Assembly (NCBI GenBank): GCA_023386365.1
Contig: JAEWJX010000124.1
Coordinates: 1-50,307, forward strand
Reading direction: 5' to 3'
DNA: 50,307 nucleotides
Origin: Actinomycetes bacterium
Lineage (GTDB): Bacteria > Actinomycetota > Actinomycetes > Actinomycetales > Microbacteriaceae
The position numbers and the translations under genes are program-made. The notes beneath the pieces were generated by a model that was not told the DNA's origin, ran no database searches, and saw only the letters and a program-made list of their open reading frames with translations. Positions 25,765 to 34,026 of the stretch are shown one piece after another; positions within the stretch are counted from its first letter, which is position 1; each line of letters starts with the position of its first letter.

Positions 25765-25767
25765 GCT
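25762..25767 (+). promoter_or_regulatory. -10 hexamer TAGGCT for leaderless nadD
   Basis: TAGGCT begins with the TAG stop of the upstream small gene and is followed by 6 nt (CTGCCC) and the GTG start of nadD at 25774. Confidence 0.5.
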
Positions 25768-25773
25768 CTGCCC

Positions 25774-26376
25774 GTGAGCGAAGGAGCCCCGCGCCGCCCG
25801 CGCATCGGCGTGATGGGTGGCACCTTCGACCCCATCCACCACGGCCACCTGGTGGCCGCGAGCGAGGTGCAGCAGACCCTCGACCTCGACGAGGTGGTGT
25901 TCGTGCCCACCGGTCAGCCGTGGATGAAAACCTCGGTGAGCGAGGCCGAGCACCGCTACCTGATGACGGTGATCGCCACCGCATCCAACCCCCGTTTCAC
26001 GGTGAGCCGCGTCGACGTCGACCGCGAGGGCGCCACCTACACGATCGACACCCTCCGCGACCTGCGTCGGCAGCGTCCGGACGCCGACCTGTTCTTCATC
26101 TCGGGCGCGGATGCGGTGGCGCAGATCCTGCAGTGGAAGGACGTGGAGGAGCTGTGGCAGCTCGCCCACTTCGTAGCTGTGTCTCGGCCGGGACATGCTC
26201 TCGACATTCGCGGATTGCCTGAGGCTGGCGTAAGCTCGTTGGAAGTGCCCGCTCTGGCGATCTCCTCGACGGAGTGCCGAGAGCGAGTCGCCCGGGGTTT
26301 CCCCGTGTGGTACTTGGTCCCCGACGGTGTTGTGCAGTACATCTCCAAGCACCACCTGTATCGGAGTACGACATGA
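25774..26376 (+). CDS. nadD: Nicotinate-nucleotide adenylyltransferase
   Basis: NadD joins nicotinate mononucleotide and ATP to deamido-NAD in NAD synthesis. The 200-residue product has the nucleotidyltransferase signature GGTFDPIHHGHL at 15-26 and ISSTECRERV near the C-terminus. The GTG at 25774 is supported by the -10 hexamer 6 nt upstream. It overlaps the next gene by ATGA; rsfS follows, the common nadD-x-rsfS order. Confidence 0.97.
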   Translation: MSEGAPRRPRIGVMGGTFDPIHHGHLVAASEVQQTLDLDEVVFVPTGQPWMKTSVSEAEHRYLMTVIATASNPRFTVSRVDVDREGATYTIDTLRDLRRQRPDADLFFISGADAVAQILQWKDVEELWQLAHFVAVSRPGHALDIRGLPEAGVSSLEVPALAISSTECRERVARGFPVWYLVPDGVVQYISKHHLYRSTT

Positions 26377-28196
26377 CGACCTTCCAGGATCAGCCGCTTT
26401 CGCGTCGCGCCATGCGCGAACGCGAGGCCGAAGCGGCGCGCGCTGCTTCGGCGTCGGCGGATGCCCCCGAGGGTGCCGCCCCCGAGGCCACGTCGAGCGC
26501 CGCGCCCGCCTACACGGCCCCGCCGGAGCCACTCACCTACGTGACGCAGGGCCGCACGCCGCTGCCGCAGTACGACGCGCCGGTCGCCTCGGCTGAGCCC
26601 GTCGCCGAGGCGCCCGCAGCGGATGCCGCATCCGCCGATGATCAGGGTTTCCGCTACCGCGACTACAGCCCCGACGGCCGCCGCGCGGCCCGTCTCGGCT
26701 GGCCGGCCGCCCCTGCCGAGGGCGCCGATCTCGACTACCGCACGCAGGGTCGTGCGGATGTGCCGCCCGTGCCCCCCACCGCCGAACCGCAGGCGCCCAA
26801 CGAGGCGGGGCTCAGCCGTCGCGAGCTGCGCGCTCTCCGCGAGGCGCAGGACCGCGAAGCCGGCATCGTGCCGCCGAGCGACGAGCCCGCACCGCCCGTC
26901 GCATCCGCTGCGCCGGTCGTCGCCGCGCCTCCCGCGTACACGCCGTTCGCGTCGGCACCGCCGGTCGTTGTGCCGCCGCCCGCCCCCGAGGCCGCCCCGA
27001 CCGCGGCCGTGGGTCCCGAGTGGCTCGCCGCGTTCGCCCCGCCGTCGGCCGGTGCGACCGCAGCGCCCGTAGAGCCGACCGCAGCGCCCGCCTTCGATGA
27101 CATCCTGATCGGCGAGACCGTCGACGACGAAGACGGCACCGACGGCCCCGTGGTGGTCGCCGAAGAGGTGCGCGAGGTGCCGCCACCGCTCATCGAGCCG
27201 GCCGCTCCGCCCACCGACGCACTCGCCAGCTTCGAGGCCATGTTCCGCAGCGACACCGGTGCGACCCCGGCGCAGCAGAGCACGCCGCCGGCGCCGACGT
27301 ACTCGGCCCCGCCCGCCTACACGGCCCCGCCCGTGCAGCAGGCGCCGGTGGAGCCCGCGCCCACCTACTCGGCTCCGCCCGTGTACAGCGCGCCGCCCGT
27401 CTACACGGCACCGCCCGTGCAGCAGGCGCCCGCCGTGCAGTCTGCGCCCCCGGTCGTCACGACGCCTCCCGCGCCGTTCGTGCCCGCGTCGCCGGTCGCA
27501 TCGCAGGCGCCCGTCGTCGACGCCCCGCAGTTCACCGCGCCCGCGGCGCCGAGCTTCGTGCCCGAGCAGCCGGCATCCGAAGCGCCCAGCGCGCCCGCCG
27601 CCTCCCCGCTGAACCTCGCGTTCATCCCGACGCCTCCTGCCCCCGAGCAGGCTGCGCCCGAGGCGCCCGTCGAAGCGCCCGCCACCACCTCGCAGCCGCC
27701 GGTCCCCGGTGAGCGCCCGCGCAACCACTGGTCGCGTCAGGCCGAGCTCGACGACGAGGCGCAGCCCGCCACCGGCTCGCTCTCGCGCAGCGTCGGCGGC
27801 GCCCCCGCCACGGCCAGCGCGCTCGTGCTGCCCGAGATCCCGGCGCCCGACCTGATGGCGACGCCGCTCACCGGTACGGGGGATGTGCTCGTCACCGGGT
27901 CGATCTCGCTGCCGGCGAGCCTCTCCTCGACGGGTGCACTGCCCACGCAGCTGGACGAGTCCGACCTCGACCACCTGCTCGACCCGGGCGACCACCAGGT
28001 CGCATCCACCGACTCGCAGCCGGTGCGTGCCATCCGCGCGGTCAGCACGCACACGTCGTCGCGTGAGATCATCGGCACCATCAAGCCGAAGCGCAGCAAC
28101 CGTGCGCTGACGGCGCTCATCATCTCCGCCGCCGGCATGGCCGTCGTCGTCGTGACGCTTCTCGTCGTGGCGCTGGTCTCGGGCGTACTGGGCTAG
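26373..28196 (+). CDS. Long proline-rich, tail-anchored protein
   Basis: The 607-residue product has a basic N-terminal motif SRRAMREREAEAARA, repeated later as SRRELRALREAQDREA. It continues with about 500 residues of disordered Pro/Ala/Val/Glu sequence and a single membrane helix at the very C-terminus (about 580-604), leaving almost no tail outside. Between residues 300 and 360 short repeats of TYSAPP, VYSAPP, YTAPP and PPVQQAP recur. The bulk is therefore probably cytoplasmic. It is coupled to nadD by ATGA. Function unknown; the repeated SRR..R.LRE motif may be a binding helix. Confidence 0.85.
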   Translation: MTTFQDQPLSRRAMREREAEAARAASASADAPEGAAPEATSSAAPAYTAPPEPLTYVTQGRTPLPQYDAPVASAEPVAEAPAADAASADDQGFRYRDYSPDGRRAARLGWPAAPAEGADLDYRTQGRADVPPVPPTAEPQAPNEAGLSRRELRALREAQDREAGIVPPSDEPAPPVASAAPVVAAPPAYTPFASAPPVVVPPPAPEAAPTAAVGPEWLAAFAPPSAGATAAPVEPTAAPAFDDILIGETVDDEDGTDGPVVVAEEVREVPPPLIEPAAPPTDALASFEAMFRSDTGATPAQQSTPPAPTYSAPPAYTAPPVQQAPVEPAPTYSAPPVYSAPPVYTAPPVQQAPAVQSAPPVVTTPPAPFVPASPVASQAPVVDAPQFTAPAAPSFVPEQPASEAPSAPAASPLNLAFIPTPPAPEQAAPEAPVEAPATTSQPPVPGERPRNHWSRQAELDDEAQPATGSLSRSVGGAPATASALVLPEIPAPDLMATPLTGTGDVLVTGSISLPASLSSTGALPTQLDESDLDHLLDPGDHQVASTDSQPVRAIRAVSTHTSSREIIGTIKPKRSNRALTALIISAAGMAVVVVTLLVVALVSGVLG

Positions 28197-28230
28197 CCCC
28201 CGTGACTATCTGGAAGAAGAACACCCCCCT

Positions 28231-28620
28231 GTGACCGCATCCGATCACGCGCGCGAACTTGTGCGCATCGCCGCCCGAGCCGCTGACTCCAAGAAGGCCG
28301 AAGACCTGGTCGCCCTCGATGTCTCGGGGCCCCTCCCGCTGACCGATGCGTTCCTGCTCGCCTCCGGCGACAACGAGCGCAACGTGGTCGCCATCGCGAG
28401 CGCCGTCGAGGAGGCGCTCATCGACGCCGGCACGAAGCCGATCCGTCGTGAGGGTCGCAGCGAGGGCCGCTGGGTGCTGCTCGACTTCGGCGACCTGGTG
28501 GTGCACGTCTTCCACGAGGAGGACCGCCTCTTCTACTCGCTCGAGCGCCTCTGGAAGGACTGCCCGACGCTGCCTCTCGGTCTCGACGAGCCCGCCGAGA
28601 GCCCCCACCCCGCTGGTTGA
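28231..28620 (+). CDS. rsfS: Ribosomal silencing factor RsfS
   Basis: RsfS binds L14 on the 50S subunit and blocks subunit joining when nutrients are scarce. The 129-residue product has the family core KKAEDLVALDVSGPLPLTDAFLLASG and RWVLLDFGDLVVHVFHEEDRLFYSLERLW. The start is a GTG at 28231. It stands downstream of nadD with one gene between, the usual neighbourhood. Confidence 0.96.
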   Translation: MTASDHARELVRIAARAADSKKAEDLVALDVSGPLPLTDAFLLASGDNERNVVAIASAVEEALIDAGTKPIRREGRSEGRWVLLDFGDLVVHVFHEEDRLFYSLERLWKDCPTLPLGLDEPAESPHPAG

Positions 28621-28654
28621 GCTTTTTCCAAGCGAACCCCGCTTGACTCGTCTC

Positions 28655-28969
28655 ATGCGATGCCCCATTGATGAGACGACGCTCGTGATGAGCGAACGCA
28701 ACGGAATCGAGATCGACTACTGCCCGCAGTGTCGCGGGGTGTGGCTGGATCGGGGTGAGCTCGACAAGATCATCGACCGTGCGGGTGCCCCGCAGCAGGC
28801 GTCCGCGCACCAGGCGCCGCTGACGCAGGCGCCGCAGTACCCTCAGGCGGCCCCGCAGCAGCAGACGCCGCAGAACTGGGCGGGCGGCAGCCAGCAGCCC
28901 GGGTACGGCCAGCAGGGCAAGAAGAAGCGCGAGAACTGGCTGTCGGAGCTGTTCGAGCTGGGCGGTTAA
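28655..28969 (+). CDS. TFIIB-type zinc-ribbon protein
   Basis: The 104-residue product starts with a short zinc ribbon: CPID, then DYCPQCRGVWLDRGELDKII. The first knuckle has Asp in place of the second cysteine, a variant I recall as common in this family. A Gln/Pro/Ala-rich linker and a charged C-terminal motif KKKRENWLSELFEL follow. Function is unknown. The ATG at 28655 is the family-like start; a longer upstream frame overlaps rsfS and is not supported. Its TAA stop overlaps the stop of the opposite gene in the palindrome TTAA. Confidence 0.88.
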   Translation: MRCPIDETTLVMSERNGIEIDYCPQCRGVWLDRGELDKIIDRAGAPQQASAHQAPLTQAPQYPQAAPQQQTPQNWAGGSQQPGYGQQGKKKRENWLSELFELGG

Positions 28970-29517
28970 CGCCGGGTCAGCCAGGGGCGCAGCGCCCGGG
29001 TGACGAGCGGGAGGGCCCCGTAGGTCATGATCGGGGTCACCACGATCACCGAGACGAGCACGCGCGCCCAGATCGGCCAGTCGGGGATCAGCCATCCGAA
29101 GAACGCGTTGGCGGCGAGGCTCAGCGGGTAGAAGACGATGAAGATCGCCACCATCTGCTTCCAGCGTGGGGGCGTGGGGGGTGTGGCCGATAGCACTTCC
29201 ACCGATTTGGGTTCGTCGAACCAGCCTTCGATGCCGGTGCGGCGTTCGGAGCGGGCGTCTTCGACGAGGCCTTGGGCGGATCCCACCCACCAGGCGCGTT
29301 CGGGGGAGGCCTGCCAGCGGGCGAGGCTGGTTTCGTCGGCGAAGCGGAACAGCATGTGCCATTCGGGGCTGTCCGGGTCGGGGCGGATCCACCCGGAGCC
29401 GAGGTACCCGGGGCTGGCGCTCAGCAGATCCTGTCCGGCGCGGGCCCACGCGGCGACTTCGGCGGCGCGTTCGGGGTCGACGCGCCGGGTGATCGCGATG
29501 GTGACGGGTTCGCTCAT
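28966..29517 (-). CDS. Antibiotic biosynthesis monooxygenase-like domain with membrane anchor
   Basis: The 183-residue product has an N-terminal ABM-type ferredoxin-like domain (about 1-95: VTIAITRRVDPERAAEVAAW, PEWHMLFRFADETSLARW). A C-terminal pair of hydrophobic segments follows (about 118-140 and 148-172). Similar fusions are annotated as antibiotic biosynthesis monooxygenases in actinobacteria, without proven substrates. The start at 29517 is chosen because the domain begins there. It is convergent with the zinc-ribbon gene, stops overlapping. Confidence 0.86.
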   Translation of the reverse strand: MSEPVTIAITRRVDPERAAEVAAWARAGQDLLSASPGYLGSGWIRPDPDSPEWHMLFRFADETSLARWQASPERAWWVGSAQGLVEDARSERRTGIEGWFDEPKSVEVLSATPPTPPRWKQMVAIFIVFYPLSLAANAFFGWLIPDWPIWARVLVSVIVVTPIMTYGALPLVTRALRPWLTRR

Positions 29518-29616
29518 ACGTCCATGCTCGCACCCGCCGCCCGACGTCGACTCGCGCATCGGGTCTCCGATTGTGTTGTAAGCTTGTCGGGTTGCCTCCG
29601 GAGACGGAGCGACTCT

Positions 29617-29689
29617 GGGTCTGTGGCGCAGCTGGTAGCGCACCTGCATGGCATGCAGGGGGTCAGGGGTTCGAGTCCCCTCAGATCCA
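29617..29689 (+). tRNA. tRNA-Ala (anticodon GGC)
   Basis: The 73-nt cloverleaf is complete: acceptor GGGTCTG with CAGATCC (one G-T pair), D arm with GCTGGTAGC, anticodon stem CCTGC/GCAGG around loop ATGGCAT (anticodon GGC), T arm with GGTTCGAGTCC and discriminator A at 29689. CCA is not encoded. TAAGCT at 29579-29584 is a possible -10. A terminator follows directly. Confidence 0.97.
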
Positions 29690-29690
29690 C

Positions 29691-31025
29691 TCAGAAGGAG
29701 CCCCTCGCGGGCTCCTTTCTCGTTGATGCGGCTTTCTTCTCGGTGGTTGCGTCGGGTATCCGCCGGGCAACCGCCAGCGAACCGGCGATCAGTACGGCGG
29801 CGACCGCCCACACGAGCGGCTCCCGACCGGCCACGAGCACCGCGAGTACGGCACCGGCGGCCACCAGCAGAGCCACGACGCCGGATGCGACGGGCAACGT
29901 GGCACCGTGCGCCCGGCCCGGCGTTCGGGTCTCGATCCGGCCGACCACCGCGACGAGAAGCGCGACCGTGATGCCGACGGCGAGCAGCCACGCCGGTCGC
30001 GTGGCCCACCACGCATCCGTCAACGGCGCGGGGAGCGTCTCGCCGGCGCCGAGCAGCAGCAGTCCGGCCAGGCCGATGAGCACCAGCATGTGCCAGGAGT
30101 AGATGGTCATGGCGCGGGCGTTCACCCAGCCGGTGATCGATGCGACCGCGGGGATGCCGTGAAGGCGGCGCAGGCCGCCGCGCAGCAGCAGGAACCCGCA
30201 GAGTTGCGCCGCCCCCAGCAGCACGAGGGCGAAGGTGGGCGGGTTGAGGTTCTGCAGCAGGTCGGGGGAGTAGACGCCCGCCGCGCACAGCATCCCGAGG
30301 GTCAGCAGCGCCGAGCCACCGACAGCGCCGAGCCGTCGGACGGACCAGCCGTCGAAGCGCCCGTCGGCCAGCCAGAAGCCGAGCTGCTGCACCAGCAGCC
30401 ACACCACCAGGAGGTTCGCGAAGCCGACCGCGTCGACACCGGATGCGGCGCGCACCCCGTCGACGACGATCACGAGCGCCGCCAGCACGGCGACCGTCGC
30501 CCGCGGCGCGGCGCGGTGCAGGGCCGTCATCGCCGGCACCAGCGCCGTGCACAGCAGGTACACGCCGAGGAACCAGAGCGGCTGGCCGAGGCGGAACCCG
30601 GCTTCGGCGACCAGCGCATCCGAGACGCCCGCCGCCCGCAGGGCGAGCAGAGCGGCGACCGTGACCGCCATCGCCCCGAGTGCGGGAGGAAGCAGCCGGC
30701 GCAGCCGCATCGCCAGGTACTCGGGCACCGCCACGCCGCGTGCCCGCAGCGACCTCCACTGGGTGGCGCTCGAGAAGCCGCCGAGCACGAAGAACAGCGG
30801 CATCACCTGGGCGAACCAGGTGGCGGCGGCGAACCCCGACCAGCCGTCCATCGCGTTCTCGATCACGGGGGCGCCGGCCACCACACTGACCCCCACCATG
30901 ATGGCGTGCAGCGCCACGACGACGGTGAGGCAGAAAGCGCGGGCGACGTCGACGGACGCATCCCGGGTGCGCGGCGGCGCGGGAGGCGTCACGGCGGGGG
31001 CGGGAGCTGGTGCGGTCGTTGTCAT
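29691..31025 (-). CDS. Acyltransferase family 3 membrane protein
   Basis: The 444-residue product is an integral membrane acyltransferase of the OafA/ExoZ type: RDASVDVARAFCLTVVVALHAIM with the conserved histidine in the first helix, PLFFVLGGFSSATQW, and about ten further hydrophobic segments. Such proteins O-acylate surface sugars or lipids; the substrate is unknown here. The start at 31025 (MTTTAP) is the likely one; the long upstream frame overlaps the divergent kinase. The last nine codons are read through the terminator of tRNA-Ala, so the C-terminus KEPARGSF comes from that hairpin. Confidence 0.92.
   Translation of the reverse strand: MTTTAPAPAPAVTPPAPPRTRDASVDVARAFCLTVVVALHAIMVGVSVVAGAPVIENAMDGWSGFAAATWFAQVMPLFFVLGGFSSATQWRSLRARGVAVPEYLAMRLRRLLPPALGAMAVTVAALLALRAAGVSDALVAEAGFRLGQPLWFLGVYLLCTALVPAMTALHRAAPRATVAVLAALVIVVDGVRAASGVDAVGFANLLVVWLLVQQLGFWLADGRFDGWSVRRLGAVGGSALLTLGMLCAAGVYSPDLLQNLNPPTFALVLLGAAQLCGFLLLRGGLRRLHGIPAVASITGWVNARAMTIYSWHMLVLIGLAGLLLLGAGETLPAPLTDAWWATRPAWLLAVGITVALLVAVVGRIETRTPGRAHGATLPVASGVVALLVAAGAVLAVLVAGREPLVWAVAAVLIAGSLAVARRIPDATTEKKAASTRKEPARGSF
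29695..29717 (+). terminator. Intrinsic terminator of tRNA-Ala
   Basis: AAGGAGCCC (29695-29703) pairs perfectly with GGGCTCCTT (29709-29717) around CTCGC, followed by TCTCGTT. It begins 5 nt after the tRNA and lies inside the last codons of the convergent acyltransferase gene. Confidence 0.88.
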
Positions 31026-31049
31026 GCGGGGAGGTTCGCAGCGAGCCCA

Positions 31050-31102
31050 CCCCCGCGGCATCCCGCGGGGGAGCGCACCGACCCCTACCGCGGTACGGGG
31101 TC
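31050..31102. promoter_or_regulatory. Two strong inverted repeats in a divergent promoter region
   Basis: CCCCCGCGG (31050-31058) and CCGCGGGGG (31063-31071) pair perfectly around CATC. Nine bases on, GACCCC (31080-31085) and GGGGTC (31097-31102) flank the perfect palindrome TACCGCGGTA (31086-31095). Both lie in the 168-bp spacer between the divergent acyltransferase and sensor kinase genes. They may be operators or leader structures; the neighbouring response regulator is an obvious candidate binder. Confidence 0.45.
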
Positions 31103-31193
31103 GAAACGGGTCGCCGGAGGGATGCCGCAGCCGCGGACGCTCCCGTAGCGTGGCCGAGACGGTGACACCGCCGACGAGGGAAGGAACCGCACG

Positions 31194-32390
31194 ATGGGCA
31201 CCATGGATGCGCTGCGCGGCGACGTGAGGCCGCTGCGGGTGGCCGAGTGGGCCGCCTGGTCGACGGTGTCGGTGGCGGTCGCGACGGTGAGCATCGCCAC
31301 CCACGCGGCCCTCTACGGACTGTCGGTGCCGATCGCGTTCGTGTTCGGTCTGCTGCAGGGCGGCAGCATCCTGCTCGCCGTGCTGCTGCCGTGGGTCGGG
31401 GCCGCCGCCCAGTTCGCGGCGATCGTCGCCTTCGCCCTGGGGGTGGGCGCGGTGCACGGGCCGTGGCCGATGCCGGTGATCGGGATGGTGGCGCTCGCCG
31501 CGGTGCTCGTCGCCCTCGGACTGCGTGGCGACTGGCGGATCGGCGCGATCCTGTGGGGTTCGGCCGTGGTGGTGCTGTGGGTGTTCGCGCTCGCGGCCGC
31601 GCAGGCGGGCGGCGACCTGGGTGCGTGGCTGGCCGACCTGATCGTCGCCACCAGCACGAGCGGGTTCGCCCTGTTCGCCGCCGCCGTCATCGCCCAGCTG
31701 TTCGACGCCCGCGGCGAGGTGCGCGAGGCGCGCCGTGAGACGGAGGCGGAGCGTGCGCAGGTGCTGTGGGAGCAGGAGCGGGCCCGCATCGCCCGCGAGA
31801 TGCACGACGTGGTCGCGCACAGCATGTCGATCGTGCACATGCGCGCCACCTCGGCGCGGTACCGCCTCGACGGTCTCAGCGACGAGGCGGCCGCCGAGTT
31901 CGACGGCATCGCCGAGCAGTCCCGCGACGCCCTCCGGGAGATGCGCGGCCTGCTCGGGGTGCTGCGCGAGGGCGACCGGGTGCTCGGCGCCCCACAGCCG
32001 ACGCTCGCCGACCTCGACGCGCTCATCGACGCCACCCGCGCCGCTGGGGTGACGATCGAGGCGCACCTCACGCCGATCGAGCCGGCCCCCACCGCATCCG
32101 TGCAGTTGGCGCTGTACCGGGTGGTGCAGGAGTCGCTGAGCAACGTGGTGCGCCACGCGCGCGGTGCCGAGGTGTTCGTGGGCCTTGAGCCGATGGGCGC
32201 CGAACTGTGGCTGACCGTCGAGAACACGGCCCCGGACGCGGCGGACGCGACGGTGACGGATGCCGGCGGTCACGGCATCCGCGGCATGATGGAGCGCATG
32301 GCGTCGGTGGGTGGGTCGCTCGACCACGGCACGATCGCGACCGGCGGCTACCGGGTGGTGGCCCGCGTGCCGTTCGCGGAGGCCGCGTGA
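31194..32390 (+). CDS. Two-component sensor histidine kinase (NarL-type partner)
   Basis: The 398-residue kinase has six or so membrane segments in its first 180 residues with almost no extracellular domain. A HisKA_3 dimerisation domain with phospho-acceptor His204 in REMHDVVAHSMS and a C-terminal ATPase domain (ALYRVVQESLSNVVRHA, then GGHGIRGMMER) follow. The sensing part lies within the membrane, as in kinases that detect cell-envelope stress or antibiotics. GAAGGAA precedes the ATG. The response regulator start overlaps its stop (GTGA). Confidence 0.95.
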   Translation: MGTMDALRGDVRPLRVAEWAAWSTVSVAVATVSIATHAALYGLSVPIAFVFGLLQGGSILLAVLLPWVGAAAQFAAIVAFALGVGAVHGPWPMPVIGMVALAAVLVALGLRGDWRIGAILWGSAVVVLWVFALAAAQAGGDLGAWLADLIVATSTSGFALFAAAVIAQLFDARGEVREARRETEAERAQVLWEQERARIAREMHDVVAHSMSIVHMRATSARYRLDGLSDEAAAEFDGIAEQSRDALREMRGLLGVLREGDRVLGAPQPTLADLDALIDATRAAGVTIEAHLTPIEPAPTASVQLALYRVVQESLSNVVRHARGAEVFVGLEPMGAELWLTVENTAPDAADATVTDAGGHGIRGMMERMASVGGSLDHGTIATGGYRVVARVPFAEAA

Positions 32391-33076
32391 GCATCCGGGT
32401 GCTGGTCGTCGACGACCAGCAGATGTTCCGGGTGGGGCTGATGGCGATCCTCGCCGCCCAGCCCGACATCGAGGTGGTCGGTGAGGCGGAGGACGGCCAG
32501 GCGGCGCTCGCGAAGGTGCGCAGCCTCCGGCCGGACGTGGTGCTGATGGATGTGCGGATGCCGAACCTCAACGGCATCGAGGCGACCTCCGCGATCCTCG
32601 ACGACCGGGTGTCGGCGCACCGGCCGCGCATCGTGATGCTCACCACGTTCGACATCGACGACTACGTGTTCGCGGCGCTGCGGGCGGGCGCCAGCGGGTT
32701 CCTGCTGAAGGACGCGACCCCCGACGAGCTGGTCGCGGCGGTGCGCACGGTGCACGCCGGGGACGCGCTGCTGTCGCCGCGGGTCACCCGCACCCTGGTG
32801 GCGGAGTTCGTGGGCACGCCCGCGCGTCCCACGGTGGAGCCGACCGCGTTCGCCGAACTCACCGACCGGGAACGGGAGGTGCTGCTGCTGATCGCCGCGG
32901 GACTCAGCAACAGCGAGATCGCGGAGCGACTGTTCATCGCCGAACAGACCACGAAGAGCCATGTGAGCCGCATCCTCACGAAGCTCGGGCTGCGCGACCG
33001 CGTGCACGCGGTGGTGTTCGCGTACGAGTCGGGCCTCGTGTCGCCGGGCGGCGGTCGCGGTAGCGTGAGCGGGTGA
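32387..33076 (+). CDS. NarL/LuxR-type response regulator
   Basis: The 229-residue product has a receiver domain (acidic Asp9-Asp10, phospho-acceptor Asp55 in LMDVRMP, Lys108) and a C-terminal LuxR helix-turn-helix (LTDREREVLLLIAAGLSNSEIAERLFIAEQTTKSHVSRIL). It is the partner of the kinase coded immediately upstream, with which it overlaps by GTGA. Its own end overlaps the FGE gene in the same way. Confidence 0.96.
   Translation: MSIRVLVVDDQQMFRVGLMAILAAQPDIEVVGEAEDGQAALAKVRSLRPDVVLMDVRMPNLNGIEATSAILDDRVSAHRPRIVMLTTFDIDDYVFAALRAGASGFLLKDATPDELVAAVRTVHAGDALLSPRVTRTLVAEFVGTPARPTVEPTAFAELTDREREVLLLIAAGLSNSEIAERLFIAEQTTKSHVSRILTKLGLRDRVHAVVFAYESGLVSPGGGRGSVSG
33061..33066 (+). promoter_or_regulatory. 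-10 hexamer TAGCGT within the regulator gene, for FGE
   Basis: TAGCGT lies inside the last codons of the response regulator and is followed by 6 nt and the GTG start at 33073, so the FGE gene may also be made from its own leaderless message besides read-through. Confidence 0.4.
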
Positions 33077-33996
33077 CCGAAGCTCACCTGACTGCCGAGC
33101 GTGACATGGTGCTGATCGACGGCGGCACGTTCCGCATGGGGTCGGCCGACTTCTACCCCGACGAGCAGCCGGTGCACGAACGTGAGGTGAAGCCTTACGT
33201 CATCGACCGCTACGAGGTGACGAACGCGCAGTTCGCCGAGTTCGTCGACGCCACCGGGTACGTGACGGTGGCCGAGAAGCCGCTGTCGGCATCCGAGTTC
33301 CCGCAGCTGAGTGCGGAGGAACTACTGCCGGGGGCGATGGCGTTCACGCCCACCGAGGGTCCCGTCGACCTGCGCAACTGGCGCAACTGGTGGCGGTGGC
33401 AGCCGGGGGCGTTCTGGCGGCAGCCGCAGGGTACCGGTACGACCGTCGAGCCGACGCACCCGGTGGTGCAGGTGGCGTACGCGGATGTGGTGGCCTACGC
33501 CGAGTGGGCCGGCGGACGTCTGCCGACGGAGGTGGAGCACGAGTACGCGGCCCGCGGCGGCCTCGACGGCGCCCGTTTCGCGTGGGGCGACGAGACCTAT
33601 CCGGATGGCGCGCCGCAGGCGAACAGCTGGATCGGCCACTTCCCGTACGACAACCAGGGCTGGGGAGGAACGGCGCCCGTCGGCTCGTACGCCCCGAACG
33701 GCTACGGCCTCTACGACATGACCGGCAACGTGTGGGAGTGGACGAGCGACTACTACACGCCCCGCCACATCCGTCTGTCCGATTCGCCGGTCGACCCCGG
33801 CAAACGCCTCAACCTGCTCGCCACGGCGAGCGCCGAACCCGGATTCGAGATCCCGCGCCGCGTGCTGAAAGGCGGCTCGCACCTGTGCTCACCCGAGTAC
33901 TGCCTGCGCTTCCGGCCCGCGGCGCGCTCGCCGCAGGCCGAAGACACCGGGATGTCGCACATCGGTTTCCGGATCGTGCGCGATCCGGAACAGTAG
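33073..33996 (+). CDS. Formylglycine-generating enzyme family protein
   Basis: FGE oxidises a cysteine in CxPxR-type motifs of target proteins, classically sulfatases, to formylglycine. The 307-residue product covers the whole FGE-sulfatase domain: IDGGTFRMGS, DRYEVTNAQFAEFV, GGRLPTEVEHEYAARGG, YDMTGNVWEWTSD and GGSHLCSPEYCLRFRPAAR. The two copper-binding active-site cysteines are present at 272 and 277 with the spacing of true FGEs, unlike many non-catalytic relatives. No sulfatase is coded in the window. The gene overlaps the response regulator by GTGA, so regulator and enzyme are probably made together. Confidence 0.92.
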   Translation: MTEAHLTAERDMVLIDGGTFRMGSADFYPDEQPVHEREVKPYVIDRYEVTNAQFAEFVDATGYVTVAEKPLSASEFPQLSAEELLPGAMAFTPTEGPVDLRNWRNWWRWQPGAFWRQPQGTGTTVEPTHPVVQVAYADVVAYAEWAGGRLPTEVEHEYAARGGLDGARFAWGDETYPDGAPQANSWIGHFPYDNQGWGGTAPVGSYAPNGYGLYDMTGNVWEWTSDYYTPRHIRLSDSPVDPGKRLNLLATASAEPGFEIPRRVLKGGSHLCSPEYCLRFRPAARSPQAEDTGMSHIGFRIVRDPEQ

Positions 33997-34026
33997 GCGC
34001 AGTTGGATCGTGCGCGACGTCTGAAG

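Noticed and set aside
27280..27430. Possible CRISPR-like or satellite repeat
   Set aside because: The repeats are protein-level YSAPP/YTAPP codon repeats inside one reading frame, of uneven length and without spacers.
28655..28720. Zinc ribbon with a missing cysteine (CPID) as a sign of a broken gene
   Set aside because: The same Asp substitution is common in this family as I recall it, and the rest of the protein is intact.
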